From Acidobacteriota bacterium (GTDB lineage: Bacteria > Acidobacteriota > DATKUA01 > JAFGBY01), in NCBI GenBank assembly GCA_016932915.1, contig JAFGBY010000057.1, positions 1-34,511 of the forward strand: a stretch of 34,511 nt of DNA, read 5' to 3'. A model generated the notes under the pieces. That model worked only from the letters and a program-made list of their open reading frames with translations, did no database searches and had not been told where the DNA came from. Positions 1 through 7,650 of the stretch are shown here, one piece after another. Made by a program: the position numbers and the translations under genes. Position 1 is the stretch's first letter. Every line of letters begins with the position of its first letter.

Positions 1-24
1 ATTCTTATCTGAGGATGATATAGA

Positions 25-1152
25 ATGCGATATTTTCTGGTTAATTTGGCGGGAATTCTGCTTCGGTTTATTCCCATGAAGGCAAAAACCGGCCTTGTAA
101 AGATCGGTTCGCCAACCAAGGATTCGCCGGTTTTACTGACCGGTAATTACATCCTTACTGTTTCCAGGGTAAAGAGGGCTCTTCGGGAGATGGATGTGTA
201 CCTGTTGATAGCAAACAGTGATGGAATAAATATCTGGTGCGCTTCAATGGGAGGGTTATTTACAAGTAAAGATGTTATCCAGATAATTTATGACTCGGGG
301 ATAGATAAACTTGTAAAGAAAAAGAAGATAATTGCCCCACAGCTGGCGGCATCAGGTCTCGAGAAGAAAGAAATCAAGAAACAGACAGGATGGAATATAA
401 TATGGGGCCCCGTCTATGTCCGGGATATAAAAGCTTATCTTTCGGCAAATCTTCATAAAAGCCCTGAGATAAAGAAGACAAGTTTTCCTTTATTATCCCG
501 TCTGGAAATGGCTGCCGCATGGGCTTTTCCTGTTTCTGTTTTTATCGCACTTTGTTGTCTACTGTTCTGGAACAGGGCTATTCTTCCTGCGATAACTCTG
601 ACATGGTTTTTAACCCTGCTTCTGTTTACTTTTTTTCATCAGTACAGCAGATTTATTAAAAAACGTGGACTTGAATGTGTGGGGAGAAGGGTACGGTTTG
701 CCAGGCTGATGATATGGTCATTGATTATGATTGTTATCACTATCCGGGCAGAGCTCTTTGGGTATCTTGATCCTATCAGTATGATCAAGGCGTCGGTTTT
801 ATCTCTCATTATTGTGATCGCATCAACTATTGATACACTCGGATTTGCGCCGGGCCACAAGAGCAGCCTTCATCCTGATAAGTTTAATATAGTTCGAGTG
901 GATTCAAAAAAATGTAGCCTTTGCGGTGAATGTGTGAATGTCTGCCCGGCGGAATGTTTTGAATTGGATAATAAAAAACTGAAAATACCAGGGGCTTCCG
1001 TGTGTGTGCAGTGTGGAGCTTGCATTATACAATGTCCATGTGATGCTCTTTCATTTTTTACTCCGGATGGTAAAAGAATTGATCCGGATGAAACGAGACA
1101 ATTTCGGTTGAATCTCTCCGGTAGCAGGTCTGTGGAAATTAAAAAAAGTTAA
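25..1152 (+). CDS. Fused HgcA-like (corrinoid/CFeSP-type domain + membrane helices) and HgcB-like (2x[4Fe-4S] ferredoxin) protein
   Basis: N-terminus GLVKIGSPTKDSPVLLTGNYILT...SDGINIWCASMGGLFTSKDV...IIAPQLAASGLEKKEIKKQTGWNIIWGPVYVRDIKAYL follows the HgcA corrinoid-domain pattern. About four hydrophobic segments follow, then CSLCGECVNVCP and CVQCGACIIQCP ferredoxin motifs. Confidence 0.8.
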   Translation: MRYFLVNLAGILLRFIPMKAKTGLVKIGSPTKDSPVLLTGNYILTVSRVKRALREMDVYLLIANSDGINIWCASMGGLFTSKDVIQIIYDSGIDKLVKKKKIIAPQLAASGLEKKEIKKQTGWNIIWGPVYVRDIKAYLSANLHKSPEIKKTSFPLLSRLEMAAAWAFPVSVFIALCCLLFWNRAILPAITLTWFLTLLLFTFFHQYSRFIKKRGLECVGRRVRFARLMIWSLIMIVITIRAELFGYLDPISMIKASVLSLIIVIASTIDTLGFAPGHKSSLHPDKFNIVRVDSKKCSLCGECVNVCPAECFELDNKKLKIPGASVCVQCGACIIQCPCDALSFFTPDGKRIDPDETRQFRLNLSGSRSVEIKKS

Positions 1153-1156
1153 TAAA

Positions 1157-1678
1157 TTACCAGGTTATCTTATATATACATTTCTTCCCGCCGGTTTTTC
1201 TGCATTCATTCCCTATTTCATAAATAGCAGCGGATTTCTGAAATCTTTTCGCCATTTCCAAATACACTGTTTTATCAAATTCACAGGGGTATGGTGTGTC
1301 GGATTCTATTGTGATCAAATTTGGCGAAGTAATGTCAACATCAATTGTCGAATTATCATCACAGTGATGTTCATGATATTTCTCATTCAATATACTGAAA
1401 AGTTGTACTATATCGACATCAGGTGGAAGTGGAGCTCTATGCCCGACTGTCTCTGCGATTTTTCTTACCCCGTCTTCTTTTATCAATTCATAAGTTTTAT
1501 TTATCATTCTGAGATAAACATCCATTGGATACCATTTCTCCGGATCGATTACTCCGAGCTTGACATCCTCCAGGACAATTCGAGCTATCTCATCGACGGC
1601 AAGGGACTCAGCAAATACAGCTATCACGTCACCTTTGATTTTTGCATCGGGATTATTAGAATTACATATCACCTTCAA
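1157..1678 (-). CDS. Small V4R/H-NOX-like domain protein, distant paralog of the tandem array at 16.9-19.4 kb
   Basis: 173 aa; shares NPDAKI.G at the N-terminus and PCEFD...GNECR..G..KCIYKITW at the C-terminus with the four tandem paralogs. Start appears to be TTG. Confidence 0.7.
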   Translation of the reverse strand: MKVICNSNNPDAKIKGDVIAVFAESLAVDEIARIVLEDVKLGVIDPEKWYPMDVYLRMINKTYELIKEDGVRKIAETVGHRAPLPPDVDIVQLFSILNEKYHEHHCDDNSTIDVDITSPNLITIESDTPYPCEFDKTVYLEMAKRFQKSAAIYEIGNECRKTGGKKCIYKITW

Positions 1679-1844
1679 GCCCTCTCAAATGCTGAAACCA
1701 TAATAATATTAACCGATGTGATAACTTATCACGGGTATAATAGCGTATGATCTATATATTTATTCCTTAAATGATATGATTTTTAACAAATTATATCAAA
1801 CTAATTGTAGCCCTTTTGTCCCAGTTTTATTCATTCGATCAACA

Positions 1845-3587
1845 TTACTTTTTTAAAGTAATATTAAGTTCATCGAGCGCTTTAGTGCCGACTTCACTCG
1901 GGGTGTCGGAAAGCGGGCAGTAAGCCGAAGTCGTTTTCGGGAAAGCGATGACAGCTCGGATTGAATCTTCCCATGCGAGGAATGCAACAATCCTGTCCAT
2001 ACCAAAAGCAATTCCACCATGCGGAGGAGCGCCGTATTTAAGAGCTTTTAAAAGAAATCCGAACTTTTCTTCAGCTTCCTCTTCGGATATCCCTAATGCT
2101 TTAAAGACTTTCTTCTGAATATCCGGCCTGTGGATTCTTATCGAGCCTCCGCCTAGCTCTGTACCGTTACAAACCAAGTCATAAGCCTGTGAAAGCACGG
2201 ATTCCGGACTGGTTTCCAGCTTATCCAGGTCTTCTTCCCTTGGGCTGGTAAATGCGTGATGGGTTGCTGAGTATCTCTGCTCTTCTTCGCTCCATTCGAA
2301 GAGAGGAAAATCGTAAACCCAGAGGAAATTAAATTTATTTTTATCGATAAGTTCCAGTTTTTCACCGGTTACGAGACGCAGGTGGCCGAGGACTTTAGAA
2401 GCTTTGAGGAAACTATCGGAGACTATCAACGCAACATCACCGGTTTTGGCTCCGGCAGCAACTGCCAGCGTCCGGGTTTTTTCCTCACCCAGTGTCTTGA
2501 GTATCGAGGATTTTACTTCTGTCTCTTCCATCTTTATCCATAGCAGACCCTTAGCGCCCATCTTCTTGGCTTCTTCTGTCAGCTCATCGATGACTTTTCG
2601 GCTCCATTCGCTTGCCCCTGGGGCGACGATCGCTTTAGTGACATTGTTTTCTCCCTTGAACATATCGAGGCCAGTCTCCTGTGCTGCTTTGGTTATATCC
2701 ACCAGCTCTATCCCGAACCTGGTATCCGGCCGGTCGGTGCCGTAGCGTTCCATCGCTTCCTGCCATGTCAGGCGAGGGAATGGGGGAGAAAGTTTAACAT
2801 CGATTAAATCCCATAACTCCACCATTAGGCCTTCGATTATCTCGAAGATATCTTCCTGTTCGATGAAGCTCATCTCGGCATCGATCTGTGTGAACTCAGG
2901 TTGACGGTCCGCGCGGAGGTCTTCATCCCTGAAGCAGCGAGCCATCTGTATGTAGCGGTCGAACCCGGCAACCATCAGTATCTGTTTGAATATCTGTGGC
3001 GATTGCGGCAGGGCGTAGAATTTACCCTTGTGGATTCTAGATGGAACGATGTAGTCCCTTGCTCCTTCCGGGGTTGATTTATTAAGTATCGGTGTCTCGA
3101 TATCAATAAAGTTATGGCGTTGGAAGTAATTTCTCACTTTCATCACAGCTTTACTGCGCAGTACCATTGCATTCATCGCTTTTTCGTTGCGCAGGTCAAG
3201 GTAGCGGTATTCGAAGCGCAGTTCTTCCGATGCATTCTCGGCGTCGCTTATCACGAAGGGCGGCACTTCGGATTTGCTGAGTACGGTAAGGCCTGTAGCT
3301 CCCACTTCGATTTCACCGGTGGACATGTTCGGGTTTATGTTTTTCTCTTCCCGTGCGCGTACCTGACCCGTTACTTCGATAACGTCCTCCATACGGAGTT
3401 TTTTCGCGGCTTCGTAGAGTTCAGTTTTTTCGTTATCGAAGAAAACCTGTACCACGCCGCTGATATCACGTAGATCGAGGAAGAGCATCCCGCCGAGGTC
3501 GCGGGTTCTCTTTACCCAACCGTTTAATACAACATTTTTATCCAGGTCTTTTTTAGTAACTTCTCCGCACCGGTGAGTCCTTCTCAT
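1845..3587 (-). CDS. aspS: Aspartyl-tRNA synthetase
   Basis: MRRTHRCGEVTKKDLDKNVVLNGWVKRTRDLGGMLFLDLRD; QSPQIFKQILMVAGFDRYIQMARCFRDEDLRADRQPEFTQID; GGIAFGMDRIVAFLAWEDSIRAVIAFPKT: class II AspRS signatures. Confidence 0.98.
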   Translation of the reverse strand: MRRTHRCGEVTKKDLDKNVVLNGWVKRTRDLGGMLFLDLRDISGVVQVFFDNEKTELYEAAKKLRMEDVIEVTGQVRAREEKNINPNMSTGEIEVGATGLTVLSKSEVPPFVISDAENASEELRFEYRYLDLRNEKAMNAMVLRSKAVMKVRNYFQRHNFIDIETPILNKSTPEGARDYIVPSRIHKGKFYALPQSPQIFKQILMVAGFDRYIQMARCFRDEDLRADRQPEFTQIDAEMSFIEQEDIFEIIEGLMVELWDLIDVKLSPPFPRLTWQEAMERYGTDRPDTRFGIELVDITKAAQETGLDMFKGENNVTKAIVAPGASEWSRKVIDELTEEAKKMGAKGLLWIKMEETEVKSSILKTLGEEKTRTLAVAAGAKTGDVALIVSDSFLKASKVLGHLRLVTGEKLELIDKNKFNFLWVYDFPLFEWSEEEQRYSATHHAFTSPREEDLDKLETSPESVLSQAYDLVCNGTELGGGSIRIHRPDIQKKVFKALGISEEEAEEKFGFLLKALKYGAPPHGGIAFGMDRIVAFLAWEDSIRAVIAFPKTTSAYCPLSDTPSEVGTKALDELNITLKK

Positions 3588-3599
3588 TTCAAATTTTCC

Positions 3600-4127
3600 T
3601 TATATTTCCATCTCTTCTATAACTTTTTTATGTTCTTCAGCCATTTCGACATATTCCATGGCATTATTTTTCATTGCTTCCAGTTCCTTCTCGGTTAGCT
3701 TGCGGAACGGTTTCGCCGGGACGCCTATAGCCAGGTACCCGGCGGGGATTGTTTTACCTTCAGGCACGAGTGCACCCGCGGCAACCAGCGCGCCGTCTTC
3801 TACTACCGAGCCGTCCAGTAATATCGCGCCCATCCCGATAAGGCAATTATTGCCGATCGTACAGCCGTGAAGGGTTACGTTATGCCCTACGGTTACGTAA
3901 TCACCGATGTTCACCGGCGCGGTCTCCGGCGTAACGTGGACGGATGTGCCGTCTTGTATGTTCGAGTAATCCCCGATCTTTATATAATGTATATCCCCAC
4001 GAACGCTCGCAAATGGCCAGACTGAGGAATGTTTTCCTATTGTTACTTCGCCGATCACGGCGGACTGCGGGTCTATATACGCGGTTTCATCTATAACCGG
4101 GTTTTTGCCTTTGTATGGGCGTATCAT
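3600..4127 (-). CDS. Gamma-carbonic anhydrase-like left-handed beta-helix (hexapeptide) protein
   Basis: IGEVTIGKHSSVWPFASVRGDIHYIKIGDYSNIQDGTSVHV...VGHNVTLHGCTIGNNCLIGMGA. Start placed at the ATG at 4127 (MIRPYKGKNP), preceded by AAGGAGA, not at 4187. Confidence 0.93.
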   Translation of the reverse strand: MIRPYKGKNPVIDETAYIDPQSAVIGEVTIGKHSSVWPFASVRGDIHYIKIGDYSNIQDGTSVHVTPETAPVNIGDYVTVGHNVTLHGCTIGNNCLIGMGAILLDGSVVEDGALVAAGALVPEGKTIPAGYLAIGVPAKPFRKLTEKELEAMKNNAMEYVEMAEEHKKVIEEMEI

Positions 4128-4252
4128 TAACAATCTCCTTAAAAAATCGTGAAGATTGATTGAATCATAAAGCCCGTTCTTTATCAAGGCATGGTTATAG
4201 GATTATTGGTGCGGGTTCAAATCTTCTTATCTTAATTGCACCACTGGAAATT

Positions 4253-4290
4253 TCAGATCGCCGCGGTCGCTTTGCTCTCTCGCGATGACG
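4253..4290 (-). repeat. Diverged copy of a CGTCATYGCGAG...GCGA-type interspersed palindromic repeat
   Basis: Reverse complement reads CGTCATCGCGAGAGAGCAAAGCGACCGCGGCGATCTG, resembling the element at 4318-4370. Confidence 0.5.
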
Positions 4291-4317
4291 CTATTATTAA
4301 TTGCACGATAATACACA

Positions 4318-4370
4318 CGTCATTGCGAGCGACCTGTCCCGAGTAAAATCGAGGGGTAGCGAAGCAATCT
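4318..4370 (+). repeat. CGTCATTGCGAGCGAC...GTAGCGAAGCAATCT interspersed repeat
   Basis: cgtcattgcgagcgacctgtcccgagtaaaatcgaggggtagcgaagcaatct matches an interspersed intergenic repeat type recognised from many bacterial genomes; noncoding here. Confidence 0.65.
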
Positions 4371-4401
4371 GTTTTTTAACCAAATAAATTTCCAACAAAA
4401 A

Positions 4402-4420
4402 TCCCGCATCAAGTGCGGGA
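4402..4420. repeat. Short palindrome TCCCGCA-tcaag-TGCGGGA, REP-like
   Basis: Perfect 7-bp inverted repeat with 5-nt loop followed by TGACA, as in the element at 5884. Confidence 0.7.
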
Positions 4421-4471
4421 TGACATAAGAGTAATTTTTATGTATTATTGTTTTTATTATTTTGAGGTCAT

Positions 4472-5509
4472 ATGAAGAAAAATAAAATAGCAGTTCTGAT
4501 ACTTCTAAGTCTTACACTTCCGGTTTTTATTTTGCTGGCTGATACAGGTTATTCCGTTAAAGAGCTCATCCCGATGGAGATTATAATCGGAGACAAACCG
4601 GGTCCCGGGTTAAAAAACACACCGTTTTTTATGATTAAGAATTTCGCTGTCAACGAGGCAGGTGAGTTTTTTCTGATGGGTGATCCCGGTAGAGCCATTA
4701 CTAGGCATGACCGGGATGGAAAGTGCACCGGGACGATCGATATAGATGAGTATATTGGCGGATTTATTCCCAGCGGTTATACCCGGCAGATAGCGTTCGG
4801 TGAGGGCTCAATGCTATACCTTGTATCGAATGAGCCGGATACGATCATCGCCTTTGGGATTTTGAACCGTTCTATTGGGCTCTTCTTTCTTAGGGCAAGG
4901 CCCTCTTCTGTAGAACCGATGGGCAAAAAAATCGCTGTCAGTTTCGAAGGATTTGATCAGGATGGCAATATTATTAATATCCTTAATTCGCAAGGCAAGG
5001 TTGAGCGAAGGATTCACGGCGGTTTGCTTGCCGATTTGAAACGCGAGTCTTATTATTTCAAAAACAGTATTACATCCGATGAAAACGGCAATATCTACCA
5101 GTCTTTCAATTATTTTCCTTTTATCAGGAAGTACAACGCCAAGGGGCAGCTGTTTTACCAGAAAGAAATCGATTTAAGCAGATTGGGAGTCGATGTCGCC
5201 CGGTTCTGGAATGATTATGATTTTAAAAATCCTTCGAACCGCACGGAAGGCGGCTGGGTACAGTTCAGCCGGAAGGTTCAGTATTATAAGGGCAGGCTTT
5301 ACCTGTTGCTGTTTGATGCCGTCCTGGAACTCTCCCTGGATGGTAAGCTGTTGGAGGTCTACCAGTTGAAGAATAGCGACCCGGATTCATGGATAACCTT
5401 GGTCGATATGAACATAGACCCCGCAATAGGTGGATTTTTCATACTTTTCGAGAAGGGTGATCAAACGGGGATTGGATATTTTTCGAAAGGATTAGAAAAT
5501 GAGAAATAA
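4472..5509 (+). CDS. Secreted or membrane-anchored protein, probable beta-propeller (NHL/6-bladed-like)
   Basis: N-terminal signal-like hydrophobic segment MKKNKIAVLILLSLTLPVFILL; repeated blade-like phrases (ITRHDRDGKCTGTIDID, NILNSQGKVERRIHG, IRKYNAKGQLFYQKEID, ELSLDGKLLEVYQL). Confidence 0.65.
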   Translation: MKKNKIAVLILLSLTLPVFILLADTGYSVKELIPMEIIIGDKPGPGLKNTPFFMIKNFAVNEAGEFFLMGDPGRAITRHDRDGKCTGTIDIDEYIGGFIPSGYTRQIAFGEGSMLYLVSNEPDTIIAFGILNRSIGLFFLRARPSSVEPMGKKIAVSFEGFDQDGNIINILNSQGKVERRIHGGLLADLKRESYYFKNSITSDENGNIYQSFNYFPFIRKYNAKGQLFYQKEIDLSRLGVDVARFWNDYDFKNPSNRTEGGWVQFSRKVQYYKGRLYLLLFDAVLELSLDGKLLEVYQLKNSDPDSWITLVDMNIDPAIGGFFILFEKGDQTGIGYFSKGLENEK

Positions 5510-5792
5510 AACGGCCTGGCTGCTGATTGTTGTTTTTCTGTTGCTCTGCGGCGGTATTGCCCGCCCGGCGGATGCCAATGATGAAAAAGTAGTGGTAATC
5601 GGAAAATGCAACCAGGATGACCCGAATTCTGCGGGATGTTATGCGCCGTGTATAGGAAAATTTGGCAAGCGAGGAAATTACAGCGAAGGGAAAACCAGGA
5701 TCTGCTACTGTTACATCAAGATCGGCAATTTCATCTTCCGCTCGGTAAGTAAGGTGGATTGCATTGTAAAAAAGGAAAGTAGAAAAAAGTAA
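5499..5792 (+). CDS. Small secreted cysteine-rich protein of unknown function
   Basis: 97 aa; signal-peptide-like N-terminus (TAWLLIVVFLLLCGGIARPADA) followed by a mature part with six cysteines; overlaps the upstream ORF by 11 nt. Confidence 0.65.
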   Translation: MRNKTAWLLIVVFLLLCGGIARPADANDEKVVVIGKCNQDDPNSAGCYAPCIGKFGKRGNYSEGKTRICYCYIKIGNFIFRSVSKVDCIVKKESRKK

Positions 5793-5814
5793 TATATTTT
5801 CAAGCATGAACGGA

Positions 5815-5834
5815 TTCAGGTCTCCTGACCTGAA
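5815..5834. repeat. Palindrome TTCAGGTC-tcct-GACCTGAA
   Basis: Perfect 8-bp inverted repeat with 4-nt loop; inverted partner of the palindrome at 5844-5867. Confidence 0.8.
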
Positions 5835-5843
5835 CCCATAGTT

Positions 5844-5867
5844 GGTTCGAATCAGGAGATTCGAACC
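5844..5867. repeat. Palindrome GGTTCGAATC-agga-GATTCGAACC
   Basis: Perfect 10-bp inverted repeat with 4-nt loop. Confidence 0.85.
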
Positions 5868-5883
5868 CGCTGGTATAACGAAG

Positions 5884-5903
5884 ATTCCCGCTTTCGCGGG
5901 AAT
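5884..5903. repeat. dRS3-like palindrome ATTCCCGCTTTCGCGGGAAT
   Basis: Matches the ATTCCC-N8-GGGAAT pattern; its reverse translation gives the well-known spurious peptide SFPRKRESS. Confidence 0.85.
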
Positions 5904-6034
5904 GACAATCTTTCTAATCGCCGGGTGTGACCGGCTCCCACATTTTTAAAGATATTCCTCAACGAGAGAATAATTCTTAATATATTGAAAAACTGGGTAT
6001 CGGCAATATAATGTTCATATAAGCAGGTTAGTGA

Positions 6035-6685
6035 ATGAATAAGAAGTTCAAGTTCAAGCAGAACTATATTGCGATCGAGGGGCCGATAGGCGTCGGGAAG
6101 AGCACGCTTGTTAACCTTCTCACGGAGCGTTCGGATGCAGTGAAGGTGATGGAGGATGTCGATAACCCGTTCCTTACGAGCTTCTACAGCGACAGGCCCG
6201 GTTCCGCATTCCAGACCCAGATCTTTTTCCTCCTGAACCGCCATCAGCAGCAGCTGGAGCTTAGGCAGCGCGACCTTTTTTCGGATCTCCTCATCAGCGA
6301 TTATTTCTTTGTGAAGGATAAGATATTCGCGCATATTACATTGAACGATAGCGAGCTCAGGGTCTACAAGAAACTCTACGACCTGCTTATAGAGGATGTC
6401 CCCCTGCCCGACCTGGTGATCTACCTCCAGGCGGAGACCGATACGCTGATGAAGCGGATCAAGAACCGGGGGCGTTCCCTCGAAAAAAGCATCAACCGGG
6501 ACTACATCGACGAGGTAAATAAAGCTTACAATTATTTCTTTTTTCATTATAGAATGTCACCCTTGCTTGTGATTGATACCACGAAGATCAATTTCATCAA
6601 GGATGAAGGAATGGTGGTGGACCTCGTGAGGCAGATAAACCAGACCGAGCGAGGCACAGTTTATTATAAACCGCCGGGAGCCTGA
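6035..6685 (+). CDS. Deoxynucleoside kinase (deoxyadenosine/deoxyguanosine kinase family)
   Basis: P-loop YIAIEGPIGVGKSTL; DLLISDYFFVKDKIFA; PDLVIYLQAETDTLMKRIKNRGRSLEKSI. Confidence 0.92.
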   Translation: MNKKFKFKQNYIAIEGPIGVGKSTLVNLLTERSDAVKVMEDVDNPFLTSFYSDRPGSAFQTQIFFLLNRHQQQLELRQRDLFSDLLISDYFFVKDKIFAHITLNDSELRVYKKLYDLLIEDVPLPDLVIYLQAETDTLMKRIKNRGRSLEKSINRDYIDEVNKAYNYFFFHYRMSPLLVIDTTKINFIKDEGMVVDLVRQINQTERGTVYYKPPGA

Positions 6686-6765
6686 TGGCACCGGACGTCC
6701 AACATTCCGATGTTTTTGTTTTTCACCCTATCCCGGGTTAAAGGGAAGGGAAGAAAGGAGCAAAG

Positions 6766-7650
6766 ATGAGCACACAGACCGGGAACGGTCTTGGCAGGGT
6801 CACGATACCTTCCATCCTCAAGAAAAAATCCCGCGGCGAAAAAATAGTTATGTTAACAGCATACGACTATCAAACCGCCAGGATTCTCGATGATTCCGCA
6901 GTAGATATTATCCTTGTTGGTGATTCACTCGGCAACGTGATCATGGGCTACGAGAACACTATCCCAGTTACGGTGGAGGAATCCCTCCATTATACAAAAG
7001 CTGTCGCCCGCGCGGTGAAAAGGCTTCCGGTTATCACGGATATGCCGTTCCTCTCGTACCAGGTTTCACATGATGAAGCGCTGCAGAACGCCGGGAAGTT
7101 TTTGAAAGAAGGCGGCGCAATCGGAGTGAAAGTGGAAGGCGCATCGCCATTCCGAATCGAGACGATCAAGCGACTGGTCGATGCAGGCATTCCGGTTATG
7201 GGGCACCTCGGCCTCACCCCTCAATCGGTATACAAACTGGGCGGGTTCCGGACGCAGGCTAGGAAGCCGTTTGCTGCGGTTGATGTTGTTCGTAAATCAG
7301 TGGAACTCGAAGCTGCCGGGGTTTTCTCGATAGTACTGGAAAATATTCCGTCGGAGGTTGCGAAAGAAGCGACTGCCGCCGTAGAGATAGCGACGATAGG
7401 TATCGGCGCCGGACCGGATTGTGACGGGCAGGTGTTGGTGATAAACGATATCCTCGGATTCTCGGGGGATTTCATACCTCCGTTCGTGAAGAGATACGCG
7501 GAAATGGGTGAAGTGATCAAAGATGCTGTAAGCAGATTTTCTGATGACGTCCGTTCTGTCGCTTTCCCCGCTGAGGAACATACAACTAAAATGAGCGATG
7601 AGAACCGGGAAAAGTTTTACGAGATTTTGAGTAAAGAGAAGAAGAGATGA
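6766..7650 (+). CDS. panB: 3-methyl-2-oxobutanoate hydroxymethyltransferase
   Basis: KIVMLTAYDYQTARILDDSAVDIILVGDSLGNVIMGYENTIPVT; GHLGLTPQSVYKLGGFRTQ; IGIGAGPDCDGQVLVINDILG. Confidence 0.98.
   Translation: MSTQTGNGLGRVTIPSILKKKSRGEKIVMLTAYDYQTARILDDSAVDIILVGDSLGNVIMGYENTIPVTVEESLHYTKAVARAVKRLPVITDMPFLSYQVSHDEALQNAGKFLKEGGAIGVKVEGASPFRIETIKRLVDAGIPVMGHLGLTPQSVYKLGGFRTQARKPFAAVDVVRKSVELEAAGVFSIVLENIPSEVAKEATAAVEIATIGIGAGPDCDGQVLVINDILGFSGDFIPPFVKRYAEMGEVIKDAVSRFSDDVRSVAFPAEEHTTKMSDENREKFYEILSKEKKR

Noticed and set aside
25-1152. Calling this a functional mercury-methylation gene pair
   Set aside because: The cap-helix motif departs from N(V/I)WCA(A/G)GK and the terminal HgcB cysteine pair is absent; the activity cannot be claimed from sequence.
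1364-1750. 128-aa plus-strand ORF
   Set aside because: Mostly antisense to the V4R-like gene at 1157-1678, which is supported by homology to the tandem array.
5840-5870. GGTTCGAATC resembles a tRNA T-arm
   Set aside because: No acceptor, D or anticodon arms around it; it is explained by the perfect palindrome GGTTCGAATC-agga-GATTCGAACC.
5852-6547. 231-aa minus-strand ORF opposite the deoxynucleoside kinase
   Set aside because: Antisense to a clear kinase gene; its end reads LSFPRKRESSLYQ, the known spurious translation of the ATTCCCGC/GCGGGAAT palindrome.
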